A stretch of DNA of 64,000 nt, from NCBI RefSeq assembly GCF_036322625.1, contig NZ_AP027266.1, positions 871,001 to 935,000 of the forward strand, written 5' to 3'. Each line of letters starts with the position of its first letter. The first letter of the stretch is position 1. Origin of the DNA: Roseicyclus marinus (GTDB lineage: Bacteria > Pseudomonadota > Alphaproteobacteria > Rhodobacterales > Rhodobacteraceae). Positions 34,417 through 42,477 of this stretch are shown piece after piece. The notes under the pieces are model-generated. The model worked only from the letters and a program-made list of their open reading frames with translations, did not search any database and had not been told where the DNA came from. Made by a program: the position numbers and the translations under genes.

Positions 34417-35678
34417 GGCAGGTCCCGTCCGGGCCGCGACGCGATTGCGGCCTCTTGCCAGGGGGTCGCGGGCGCGGGGGCCGTTTCGGGTGTCGGGCTG
34501 TCGGCCGACAGGGGCCGCACGGCATCGCCGTCCCGCACGATCGCGCCGGCGCGCGCCACATAGGGCGCGCCTTCGGGCAGGCCGCCGAGGATTTCGGCCC
34601 GCGCCTCGCCGGGGCGCGCGGCCAGCGTGACGGGCGTTGCGACGGCGCGGCCATCGATCACGCGCAAGACGCCCGGGCCGCCGGGCAGGGCCACCAGCGC
34701 CGAGAGGGGCACCGTCAGGGCGAGGCGGGTATCGGTGGTGATCTCGGCCCGGATGCCGGTGCCGGGCTGGATGAGCGCGCCGTCGATGTCCGGGGGGAGG
34801 TCGACCCGCACCTCGGCAAGGCCGCCCGTGGCGGCATCGCCCGGTCGGGTGCCGCTGACGCGGCCCTCGAGCAGCCGGTTGCCGGGCAGCCAGATCCGGG
34901 CCGCGTCACCGGGAGCGATGCGCGACAGGGCATCGGGCGTGACCTGCAGCACCGCCTGCATCCGGTCCGCGACGGCGATGCTCAGAAGGGGGGTGCCCGC
35001 GGGCGGGGTCGCGCCCGGTTCCATCGCGACCTGCAGGACGCGGCCATCGGCGGGCGCGGTGATGACCATCCCGGCCAGGTGCCGTTCGGCGGCGGCAAGG
35101 CGCACGCGCATGCGCTCGGCCTGGGCCATGGCCATGTCGAGGCGCGCATGGGCCGCTTCCACGTCGAGCGATGCCCGGTCGCGGGCGCGTTCGGCATCAT
35201 GGCGCTGTCCCGCCGAGGAGGCCCCGGTCTGGGCCAGCTGGACGAGCATGTCGAAGGCCGCGAGGCGCTGCTCGAGATCAGTTTCGGCCTGGGTCAGTTG
35301 CGACCGGGCGACGCGCACATCGGCAAGGGCCGCGCGCAGGTCCTCGTGGGCGAGGGCGAGCTGGCGGGCGGCATCTTCGGTGTCGAGGCGGGCGAGGACC
35401 TGTCCGGCCTGCACGAGATCGCCGGGGCGCAGGTCCATCCAGCGGACGGGTGCCTGCGCGGGGGGCATGGGCACATGCAGGATGTCAGCGGGGGCGATGC
35501 GGCCGAAAGCCGGCAAGAGATCGCTGAGCGCATCGGTGGCGGCGTGATCCACGGTGACGGGAACGGGGCCGATCGCGTGGCGGCCGCCGCCCAGTTCGGT
35601 CGCGGTCAGGGGCCCGAGCGCGACAGGGGCCGCAAGAAGCGCCAGCGCCGGAAGTGCGAGGTATTTCATCCATGCCAT
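34413..35678 (-). CDS. RND efflux periplasmic adaptor (membrane fusion protein)
   Basis: 421 aa from the ATG at 35678, which has GGAG 8 nt upstream; the frame is open further upstream but there overlaps hemA. A signal sequence (MAWMKYLALPALALLAAPVA) precedes a split lipoyl domain (RPGDLVQAGQVLARLD and ITAPADGRVLQVAMEPGATP), an alpha-hairpin between them (about 100-200), and beta-barrel and membrane-proximal domains. It partners the RND permease encoded next, with an ATGA overlap. It starts 26 bp after the hemA stop, so all three genes probably share one mRNA. Confidence 0.92.
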   Translation of the reverse strand: MAWMKYLALPALALLAAPVALGPLTATELGGGRHAIGPVPVTVDHAATDALSDLLPAFGRIAPADILHVPMPPAQAPVRWMDLRPGDLVQAGQVLARLDTEDAARQLALAHEDLRAALADVRVARSQLTQAETDLEQRLAAFDMLVQLAQTGASSAGQRHDAERARDRASLDVEAAHARLDMAMAQAERMRVRLAAAERHLAGMVITAPADGRVLQVAMEPGATPPAGTPLLSIAVADRMQAVLQVTPDALSRIAPGDAARIWLPGNRLLEGRVSGTRPGDAATGGLAEVRVDLPPDIDGALIQPGTGIRAEITTDTRLALTVPLSALVALPGGPGVLRVIDGRAVATPVTLAARPGEARAEILGGLPEGAPYVARAGAIVRDGDAVRPLSADSPTPETAPAPATPWQEAAIASRPGRDLP

Positions 35679-35704
35679 GGCCGTGTCTCCGGGCTGGGGG
35701 AGGG

Positions 35705-37048
35705 TCAGGCGCAGAGCGCGGTGCGGTTGAGCGCGCATTGCGACCACAGGCCGTCGAGCGCGCGCACGAGCTTGTCCATCTCGGCGCGCCCATGCAGCGG
35801 CGAGGGGGTGAAGCGCAGCCGTTCGGTGCCGCGCGGCACGGTGGGGAAGTTGATCGGCTGCACGTAGATCCCGTGCCGGTCCAGCAGCATGTCGGACAGG
35901 GTCTTGGTATGGACCGGGTCGCCCACGATGACCGGTACGATATGCGATCCGTGGTCGAGGATCGGCAGGCCCAGACCCTTGAGCCGGGTCTTGAGAATTC
36001 GGGCGGCGGCCTGGTGCATCGTGCGCAGTTCGGGGTCGCGCTTGAGATGCGCCACCGAGGCCGCCGCCCCCGCCGCGATCGCGGGCGGAAGGGAGGTCGT
36101 GAAGATGAAGCCGGGGGCATAGCTGCGGATCGCGTCGCACATCCGCGCGCTGGCCGCGATATAGCCGCCCATCACGCCATAGGCCTTGGCCAGCGTGCCG
36201 TTGATGATGTCGATCCGGTCCATCAGCCCGTCGCGTTCCGCGACCCCGGCACCACGCGGGCCATACATGCCGACGGCATGGACCTCGTCGATATAGGTCA
36301 GGGCGCCGAATTCATCGGCGATGTCGCAGATCGCGGCGATGGGTCCGAAATCGCCATCCATGGAATAGATGCTTTCGAAGGCGATGAGCTTGGGGGCGGC
36401 GGGATCGTCGGCGGCGATGAGCGCGCGCAGGTGGTCCATGTCGTTGTGGCGGAAGATGCGCTTGGCCCCGCCGTTGCGGCGGATGCCCTCGATCATCGAG
36501 GCGTGGTTGAGTTCGTCCGAATAGATGATCAACCCCGGCAGGAGCTTGGGCAGGGTCGAGAGCGTCGCGTCATTGGCGACATAGGCGGAGGTGAAGACAA
36601 GCGCCGCCTCCTTGCCATGCAGATCGGCCAGTTCGGCCTCGAGCGCCTTGTGGTGCACCGTGGTGCCCGAGATGTTGCGCGTGCCGCCCGAGCCCGCACC
36701 GGTCGCGTCAAGTGCTGCATGCATCGCGGCCAGAACGGCGGGATGCTGGCCCATGCCGAGGTAATCATTGCCGCACCAGACCGTGATCGGGGCGCTGTCG
36801 CCGTTTTGCTTGCGCCAGGTCGCATGGGGGAAATGCCCCCGGTCGCGTTCGATGTCGATGAAGGTGCGGTAGCGGCCTTCGGCATGGAGCTGGCCCAGGG
36901 CGGCATCGAGGGCTGCGGCGTGTTTTTCGGGGCGGGAGGGCGCGGCACCCACGCGCGCCATCCCGGCGCAGGCCCTGTCGCCCGTGGTGCGCGTGCAGTG
37001 CCGGCACGTCGTGCAAGACGGTTTTGCCGCGTGAAAATGATCTGTCAT
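35705..37048 (-). CDS. hemA: 5-aminolevulinate synthase (ALAS) with Cys-rich N-terminal extension
   Basis: 447-aa PLP enzyme condensing glycine and succinyl-CoA to 5-aminolevulinate, the first step of heme, bacteriochlorophyll and corrin synthesis in alphaproteobacteria. Near-invariant family stretches include [39 protein letters not shown] and, with the PLP lysine Lys288, GTLAKAYGV. About 40 residues precede the usual start and contain Cys12, Cys15, Cys18 and Cys27 (CTTCRHC, then C). The ATG at 37048 has GGGGA 6 nt upstream; an internal ATG at 36961 would remove the Cys cluster and give 418 aa. It heads an operon with the RND genes and is divergent from the B12 riboswitch/cobalt transporter unit. 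Confidence 0.95.
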   Translation of the reverse strand: MTDHFHAAKPSCTTCRHCTRTTGDRACAGMARVGAAPSRPEKHAAALDAALGQLHAEGRYRTFIDIERDRGHFPHATWRKQNGDSAPITVWCGNDYLGMGQHPAVLAAMHAALDATGAGSGGTRNISGTTVHHKALEAELADLHGKEAALVFTSAYVANDATLSTLPKLLPGLIIYSDELNHASMIEGIRRNGGAKRIFRHNDMDHLRALIAADDPAAPKLIAFESIYSMDGDFGPIAAICDIADEFGALTYIDEVHAVGMYGPRGAGVAERDGLMDRIDIINGTLAKAYGVMGGYIAASARMCDAIRSYAPGFIFTTSLPPAIAAGAAASVAHLKRDPELRTMHQAAARILKTRLKGLGLPILDHGSHIVPVIVGDPVHTKTLSDMLLDRHGIYVQPINFPTVPRGTERLRFTPSPLHGRAEMDKLVRALDGLWSQCALNRTALCA

Positions 37049-37258
37049 GTCCTGTCCCCGGTTCGCGGCCCGATGGGGCCGATGACCTTTGGAGGCCAAG
37101 CTAGGCGCGATGAGAGGCGCGCTGCACCGCGCAAGGTATCACCCGTGTTCGGACCTTGGTCTGAGGTCATGGGGTGGGATGAGGCGAGTTGGCGCGCGCG
37201 GCACACCCATGGCGCGTATTGACGGCGGGCCCGTCCATGCGTCATGACGGTGGCGTGA
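37049..37258. other. Divergent promoter region, hemA / B12 riboswitch
   Basis: About 210 bp between the hemA start (minus) and the riboswitch (plus). It must contain both promoters. I could not identify a clear FNR, PpsR/CrtJ or Fur-like site by eye. Confidence 0.45.
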
Positions 37259-37434
37259 TCGGTTCCATCCCTTCCCGGGCTGGAGGCAAGAGGGAACGCG
37301 GTGGGGCATGCGTGCATGCCGAATCCGTGGCTGTCCCCGCAACTGTGAGCGGCGAGTTCGGCTGATGATGCCACTGGAGCGATCCGGGAAGGCCAGCCAG
37401 AATGAAGAACCGCGAGCCAGGAGACCTGCCGGTC
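37259..37434 (+). promoter_or_regulatory. Cobalamin (AdoCbl) riboswitch controlling the cobalt transporter genes
   Basis: Conserved elements appear in order: GAGGGAACGCGGTG (about 37290-37303), CTGTCCCCGCAACTGTGA (37331-37348), GCCACTGG (about 37370-37376) and the B12 box GAGCCAGGAGACCTGCC (37414-37430). A GC hairpin, GCCCC/GGGGC, follows at 37441-37454 and could be part of the expression platform. It lies about 150 bp before the cobalt-transporter gene set, consistent with repression by adenosylcobalamin. Confidence 0.93.
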
Positions 37435-37586
37435 ATGCGTGCCCCAGCCGGGGCGCGGCCATCTGGACGCCGGGGAAACGCGTCTGGCTTGGGCGCGTCC
37501 GTGTCTTGGGCCGTGCTCCCGCCATATCTCCCCGTCCGTCCTTTCCAGGCGCGGCATGACCGCCGCACGTGAGAAAGAGGACGTTG

Positions 37587-38378
37587 ATGAATCTTGGAAA
37601 GACCCTGCTGGCCGCGTTCGCCGCCGCCAGCCTGCCGATGACAGCTTCGGCGCATTTTCTTTTGACCTATACCGAAGAGGCCGTTTTCCAGGGCACCGGG
37701 GAAATCCCGGTCAAGCTGATCTTCTGGCATCCGATCGACAACGGGCCGGTCATGGATCTGGCCCTGCCGCGCGAATTCTACATGATCCATCGCGGCGAGC
37801 GGACGGACCTGTCGGACACTCTGCAACCCGTTGTTTTCCAAGGGGCCGAGAACAGCGGCGCGGCGTTCCTGGGCAGCGTGCCGATCCGGCGGTCTGGCGA
37901 TTATGTTCTGGTGACGGTGCCCGAGCCCTATTACGAGGAAAGCGAGGATATCTATATACAGCAGATCACGCGGTCTTTTCTGAGCCGCAACGGCCTGCCC
38001 AGCGATTGGGACAGCATCATGGGCCTGCCGGCCGAGATCCAGCCCTTGAACCGGCCCTACAACGTGCTGGTCGGATCGACCTTTACGGGCCGTGTGCTGG
38101 CGGCGGGCGAGCCGGTGGCCGGGGCCGAGATCGAGATCGAATACATCGCCTCTGCCCCCGATATCGCGGGCAGCGCCACGACCCCGCCCACGATCACGCC
38201 GCCCGCAGGCGGCACGCTGGTCGCGATCAGTGATGTGAACGGCTATTTCACCTTTGGCATTCCGCGCGCGGGATGGTGGGGGTTTGCCGCGCTGGGCGTG
38301 GGGGTCGAGACCGAGTTCCAGGGCAAGGAATTGTCGCAAGACGCGGTGATCTGGGTCCACGCGAGCGAGCTGGAGTGA
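37587..38378 (+). CDS. DUF4198/NikK-like periplasmic component of the cobalt transporter
   Basis: 263 aa from the ATG at 37587, chosen because AGAGGA ends 6 nt upstream; a GTG at 37569 is possible. A signal peptide ends at about residue 22 (TASA), so the mature protein starts with His (HFLLTYTEE), a possible metal ligand. The DUF4198 beta-sandwich resembles the NikK-type accessory subunits of nickel/cobalt ECF transporters. B12 riboswitch control and the downstream cbiM/Q/O genes indicate cobalt. Overall role well supported; the exact part it plays is inferred. Confidence 0.85.
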   Translation: MNLGKTLLAAFAAASLPMTASAHFLLTYTEEAVFQGTGEIPVKLIFWHPIDNGPVMDLALPREFYMIHRGERTDLSDTLQPVVFQGAENSGAAFLGSVPIRRSGDYVLVTVPEPYYEESEDIYIQQITRSFLSRNGLPSDWDSIMGLPAEIQPLNRPYNVLVGSTFTGRVLAAGEPVAGAEIEIEYIASAPDIAGSATTPPTITPPAGGTLVAISDVNGYFTFGIPRAGWWGFAALGVGVETEFQGKELSQDAVIWVHASELE

Positions 38379-38382
38379 CGCG

Positions 38383-39000
38383 ATGCATATCGTCGACGGG
38401 GCGCTTGCGAACGAGGTGGTGATCGGGGGGGCGGCGTTGGCCGTGGGCGGTGTCGCGCTGGGTCTGAAGGCGCTGCCGCTGGAAAAGATCCCGGCGGCGG
38501 GCGTTCTGGCCGCGACGTTTTTCGTGGCCTCGCTCATCCATGTTCCGGTCGGCCCGTCCTCGGTGCATCTGATCCTGAACGGTCTGGCGGGGCTTGTGCT
38601 GGGCTGGGCCGCCTTTCCCGCGCTCTTTGTGGGGCTTTTGTTGCAGGCGGTGTTCTTTGGTTATGGCGGGTTCACGGTTCTGGGGGTCAATACGGTGAAC
38701 ATCGCCCTGCCCGCCGTGCTGGTGGGCATCGTGTTCGGGCCCTTGATCGCGCGCGGCTCGCCGGTGATGGCGGCGATCTGGGCCGGGATCGGGGGGGCGC
38801 TGGCCATCGCGGGGACGACGCTGATGGTGGCGCTGGCGCTGATGTTTTCGGGCGATGCGTTCCTGGCGGCGGCGCATTTCGTGCTTTTTGCCCATCTGCC
38901 CATCGTCGCGGTCGAGGCGCTGTTGTCGGCGGCGGCGGTCTACCTGGCCTGCCAGGTCAAGCCCGACCTGTTCCGGACGATCCGGGGGGCGCGCACGTGA
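38383..39000 (+). CDS. cbiM: CbiM, cobalt ECF transporter substrate-binding membrane subunit
   Basis: 205-aa integral membrane protein with six to seven helices. The mature N-terminus MHIVDG carries the invariant His2 that, with the amino terminus, ligates the metal in CbiM/NikM proteins. The GPSSVHLILNGLAGL segment with a second conserved His is present. It confers metal specificity for cobalt uptake. It follows the DUF4198 gene by 4 bp and overlaps the next gene. Confidence 0.94.
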   Translation: MHIVDGALANEVVIGGAALAVGGVALGLKALPLEKIPAAGVLAATFFVASLIHVPVGPSSVHLILNGLAGLVLGWAAFPALFVGLLLQAVFFGYGGFTVLGVNTVNIALPAVLVGIVFGPLIARGSPVMAAIWAGIGGALAIAGTTLMVALALMFSGDAFLAAAHFVLFAHLPIVAVEALLSAAAVYLACQVKPDLFRTIRGART

Positions 39001-39569
39001 GGGGGATGTTCCTGGGCCTGGCGCTGAGTGTCCTGCCGATGGCGGCAGAGGCGCATAATGTCATCGCCTCGGTCTTTGCGGCGGGGCGCCAGATCGAGGG
39101 GGAGATCGGGTTTTCCGATGGCCAGATGGCTGCCGGTGCGCTGGTCGAGGTGTTCGACGCCGATGGCAACCGGCTGGCGGAAGTGACGACCGACGAGGAG
39201 GGGTTTTTCCTTTATACGCCGACGGCGCCCGTCATCCATGTCTTTCGCTCGGACCTTGGGGCGGGGCATCTGGCGCTGATGTCGATGCCTGCCCATGAGG
39301 TCGCCACGATCATGGGGCTTGCCGCGCCCGATCCGGTGACGGCCGAGGCGGGCGGGGCTGTGGAGGCACAGGGGAGTGCCGTGTTGGGCGAGGCGGAGCG
39401 CGCGGCGCTTGCCGCGATGATCCGGCAGGAAATCCGCCCGCTGCGCCAAGAGCTTACGGCCTACAGGACCCAGAATGACCTGCAGACGATCCTGGGCGGG
39501 ATCGGCTATATCCTGGGCCTGTTCGGGCTGGGGTTCTACCTGGCCGCCCGTCGCAAGTTGAAGGGCTGA
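38997..39569 (+). CDS. NikL/CbiL-like accessory subunit of the cobalt transporter
   Basis: 190 aa starting at GTG 38997 in a 4-bp overlap with cbiM (an internal ATG at 39006 is possible). A signal peptide ends at AEA and the mature protein starts HNVIASVF. Next is a carboxypeptidase-regulatory-like beta domain (EVFDADGNRLAEVTTDEEGFFLY), a short coiled segment and a C-terminal membrane helix (ILGGIGYILGLFGLGFYLAA). This architecture matches NikL/CbiL-type subunits, which take the place of CbiN in many alphaproteobacterial systems. Confidence 0.82.
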   Translation: MRGMFLGLALSVLPMAAEAHNVIASVFAAGRQIEGEIGFSDGQMAAGALVEVFDADGNRLAEVTTDEEGFFLYTPTAPVIHVFRSDLGAGHLALMSMPAHEVATIMGLAAPDPVTAEAGGAVEAQGSAVLGEAERAALAAMIRQEIRPLRQELTAYRTQNDLQTILGGIGYILGLFGLGFYLAARRKLKG

Positions 39570-39572
39570 GCG

Positions 39573-40352
39573 ATGGCGCAGGTCCTGTCCCCGCAACAGG
39601 TGGCGCTCGACCCCGAGGGCAGGCTGTCGGGCTGGCTGGGTGATGTCGATCCGCGGTTGCGCATCCTGGCCGCGAGCCTGTTCGCGCTGGTCGTGGTGGC
39701 CTGCGCGTCGCTGCCGGTGCTGGCGCTGGCCTTCGGCCTGTCGTTGGCCCTGTTGCTGGGATCGCGCCTGCCGCTGGGGCGGATGCTGAAGCGGATGGCG
39801 GCGATGGACGGGTTCATCCTGTTCACGCTTGCGATCTTGCCCTTTTCGGTGCCGGGGGATGCGATTTTCACGCTCTGGGGCTTTGACGCGACATGGCAGG
39901 GCGTGGCGCTGGCCGTCGAGATCGCGCTGACGGCCAATGCCGTCGTGCTGGCGCTTCTGGTGCTGGTGGGCACGATGGAGCCCGTGGTGCTGGGCCATGC
40001 GCTTTACGCGTTGCGGATGCCTGCGGGGCTGGTGCAGCTGATGATGTTCTCGATCCGCTACATCGATGTGCTGCGCGCGGAATACCTGCGGCTGCGGGTC
40101 GCGATGAAGGTGCGCGGCTTTCGCCCCGGCACGAACCGGCATACCTATCGCAGCATGGGATACCTGGTGGGCATGATGCTGGTGCGCGCCGTGGAACGGT
40201 CGGAACGGATCATGGACGCGATGAAATGCCGGGGCTTCACGGGGCAGATACACCTGCACCGCGATTACAGGCTGCGGGGGCTTGATGCGGTTTTCGCGGG
40301 GGGGAGCGTTTTGGCGATGAGCCTGCTTGTCGGGATGGAGCTGGTCCTGTGA
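39573..40352 (+). CDS. cbiQ: CbiQ, cobalt ECF transporter T component
   Basis: 259-aa membrane protein with about five helices and the coupling-helix motifs typical of EcfT/CbiQ: YLRLRVAMKVRGF and RIMDAMKCRGF, each with the A/M-x-R-G pattern that docks onto the ATPase. It overlaps cbiO by 4 bp. Confidence 0.94.
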   Translation: MAQVLSPQQVALDPEGRLSGWLGDVDPRLRILAASLFALVVVACASLPVLALAFGLSLALLLGSRLPLGRMLKRMAAMDGFILFTLAILPFSVPGDAIFTLWGFDATWQGVALAVEIALTANAVVLALLVLVGTMEPVVLGHALYALRMPAGLVQLMMFSIRYIDVLRAEYLRLRVAMKVRGFRPGTNRHTYRSMGYLVGMMLVRAVERSERIMDAMKCRGFTGQIHLHRDYRLRGLDAVFAGGSVLAMSLLVGMELVL

Positions 40353-40999
40353 GCCTGATCGAGCTGAGGGGCATCCATTTCGCCTATCCCCGCGCCGAGC
40401 CGATCCTGCGCGACGTGTCGCTGCGGCTGGGGGCGGGGGAACGGCTGTCGCTGGTCGGGCCGAACGGCGTGGGGAAATCGACGCTGCTCAAGATCATCGT
40501 GGGGCTGCTCAGGCCGCAGGCGGGCGAGGTCCGGGTGCTGGATGCGCCAAGGCAGGCGGAGGCCGATTTCATCGAGGTGCGCCGCCGGGTCGGATTGGTG
40601 TTCCAGGATGCCGATGATCAGCTGTTCTGCCCGACCGTGGCCGAGGACATTGCCTTTGGCCCGTTGAACCTTGGCCGGAGCCGTGAGGAGGCGATGGGCA
40701 TCGTCGATGACGTGCTGGGGCGGCTGGGGCTGATGCATCTGCGCGACCGGATCACGCATCACCTGTCGGGGGGCGAGAAGCGGCTGGTGACGCTGGCGAC
40801 CGTGTTGGCGATGGAGCCGGAGGTCCTGCTGCTCGACGAGCCGACCAATGCGCTGGATGCGGAGAACTGGGCGCGGCTGGTGGAGATCCTGAGCGGGTTG
40901 CCGCAGGCCATCTTGCTCGTGTCGCATGATCCGGCCTTCCGCGAGCGGATCGCGCCCTGTGCCTTCAACCTGACCAAGGGGCATCTGGAGGCCGTGTAG
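40349..40999 (+). CDS. cbiO: CbiO, cobalt ECF transporter ATPase
   Basis: 216-aa ABC ATPase with GTG start at 40349. Walker A is GPNGVGKST, the Q-loop region VFQDADDQLFCPTV is characteristic of EcfA/CbiO, the signature is LSGGEKRL and Walker B is VLLLDEPT. It energises cobalt uptake with CbiQ and CbiM. It is slightly shorter at the C-terminus than many CbiO proteins. Convergent with cobF, 12 bp apart. Confidence 0.95.
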   Translation: MSLIELRGIHFAYPRAEPILRDVSLRLGAGERLSLVGPNGVGKSTLLKIIVGLLRPQAGEVRVLDAPRQAEADFIEVRRRVGLVFQDADDQLFCPTVAEDIAFGPLNLGRSREEAMGIVDDVLGRLGLMHLRDRITHHLSGGEKRLVTLATVLAMEPEVLLLDEPTNALDAENWARLVEILSGLPQAILLVSHDPAFRERIAPCAFNLTKGHLEAV

Positions 41000-41011
41000 C
41001 GCCTGTCCCGG

Positions 41012-41749
41012 TCAGTCGCCGCGCCGCAAGAGATAGGTGTCCATGATCCAGCCGTGTTCGGCGCGCGCCCGGGCCCGCATCTCGAGGATGCGGGGGGTGG
41101 CTTCGGACAGGGGGCCCGAGGCGAGGATCTGGTTCTTCATCCCCAGATAGGCCCCCCACCAGATCCGCAGGTCCGGGGCGTCGAGGTGGCGAAAGCTGCA
41201 TTCACCGTCGAGCATGACCACGACCGTATCGGCCCCCGGCGGAAGCCCGTGGTCGCGCAGGCGGCGGCCGGTGGTGATTGTGACCGCGCCGTTCACGGTG
41301 TTGAACGGGATGGCATGGGCCGAGGTGAGCGCCTGCAGCGCGGTGATGCCGGGGATAACGCGCAGGCCAGGTTTTGGCGAGAGCCGCGCGGCGATGCGCA
41401 GGGTGGAATCGTAAAGACCCGGATCGCCCCAGACCAGAAGCGCCACAGGGCCTTGGGGCTGCGCCTTTTCGAGCGCTGCGGCCCAGATCTGCGCGATCTC
41501 GTCATGCCAGCGCGCGACCCGCGTCGCATAGGGCAGGCTGTCGTCGCGGACGGGCATGTCGAATTCGACGACCGGCGCGGGGCTGTCGCAGGCGGCAAGG
41601 ATCAGGTGGCGCAGATCGGCAAGGTCGGATTTGTCGGGGCCCTTGCGCGGGACCATGACAAGGGCCGCGTCCCGCAGCGCGCGGCGGGCCTCCAGGGTGA
41701 CATGTTCGGGATTGCCCGTGCCGATGCCGATCAACCAAAGCTCGGTCAC
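41012..41749 (-). CDS. cobF: CobF, precorrin-6A synthase (deacetylating)
   Basis: 245-aa SAM-dependent methyltransferase of the tetrapyrrole methylase fold. It methylates C1 and removes the acetate group to form precorrin-6A in the aerobic B12 pathway. The N-terminus LWLIGIGTGNPEHVTLEA matches CobF, and PRKGPDKSDLADLR and VIPGITALQAL are further family segments. It is last in the riboswitch-controlled minus-strand cob operon and overlaps cobA by 4 bp. Confidence 0.93.
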   Translation of the reverse strand: MTELWLIGIGTGNPEHVTLEARRALRDAALVMVPRKGPDKSDLADLRHLILAACDSPAPVVEFDMPVRDDSLPYATRVARWHDEIAQIWAAALEKAQPQGPVALLVWGDPGLYDSTLRIAARLSPKPGLRVIPGITALQALTSAHAIPFNTVNGAVTITTGRRLRDHGLPPGADTVVVMLDGECSFRHLDAPDLRIWWGAYLGMKNQILASGPLSEATPRILEMRARARAEHGWIMDTYLLRRGD

Positions 41750-42477
41750 ACCAAGCCCTCCGCTTGGGCAAGCGATCCGTAGAAGATCAGCGCAGGCTTG
41801 GGGCCGATCCCGTGGGCGAGGTCGGCGGCAAGGGCTGCGACGGTCGTGCGGCGGGTCCGGGCCTCGGGGGTGCCGACGGATTCGGCCAGCATGGCGGGGG
41901 TGTCGGGGGGCAGGCCGCGCGCGATGAGCATCTCGGCCAGCGCCGGAAAGGTGCGCTTGCCCATGAAGATGACGGTGCAGGCCAAGGGATCGGCCAGCGC
42001 GTCGAGGTTGAGGTCCGGCGGAAGCTGCCCGCTTGCGTCGTGCCCGGTCACGAACTGGACGCGCCGCGCGGTCAGGCGGCGGGTGAGCGGGATGCCCGCG
42101 GCGGCGGCGGCGGCGAAGGGGGAGGCGATGCCCGGAACGATCTCGAACCCGATGCCATGGGCGCGGAGCGCGACCAGTTCTTCCTCGAGCCGACCGAAAA
42201 GCCCGCCATCGCCCGATTTCAGCCGCACGATGCGACCGCCCGCCAGGGCGTAATCCACCAGAAGGCGGCTGACGTGATCTTGTTTGGGCGAGGGGCGACC
42301 GGCGCGTTTGCCCACGCCCACCAGATCGGCCCCGGCGCGGGCAAAGCTGAGGATCGGACCGGCCGAGAGATCGTCATAGAGGATCGCATCGGCGCGCTTG
42401 ATCCGGTCGACGGCCTTGAGCGTCAGAAGCTCCGGATCGCCGGGACCCGAGCCGATGAAGCTGACGAAACCTGTCAT
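41746..42477 (-). CDS. cobA: CobA, uroporphyrinogen-III C-methyltransferase (SUMT)
   Basis: 243-aa SAM methyltransferase that methylates C2 and C7 of uroporphyrinogen III to give precorrin-2, the branch point into corrin synthesis. Signatures are GSGPGDPELLTLKA, DAILYDDL, RLKSGDGGLFGR (the RLKxGD loop), VPGIASPFAAAAAAGIPLT and VIFMGKR. There is no fused CysG-type dehydrogenase. It overlaps cobB and cobF by 4 bp. Confidence 0.95.
   Translation of the reverse strand: MTGFVSFIGSGPGDPELLTLKAVDRIKRADAILYDDLSAGPILSFARAGADLVGVGKRAGRPSPKQDHVSRLLVDYALAGGRIVRLKSGDGGLFGRLEEELVALRAHGIGFEIVPGIASPFAAAAAAGIPLTRRLTARRVQFVTGHDASGQLPPDLNLDALADPLACTVIFMGKRTFPALAEMLIARGLPPDTPAMLAESVGTPEARTRRTTVAALAADLAHGIGPKPALIFYGSLAQAEGLV

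Noticed and set aside
31366-34563. 1065-codon plus-strand ORF opposite the RND pump
   Set aside because: Antisense shadow rich in Arg, Gln and Gly. The minus-strand protein has all RND features.
35679-36140. Upstream extension of the RND adaptor frame
   Set aside because: It runs inside hemA in another frame. The signal peptide and ribosome-binding site place the start at 35678.
37569-37586. GTG start 18 bp upstream for the DUF4198 protein
   Set aside because: The ATG at 37587 has the better placed AGAGGA and gives a normal signal peptide.
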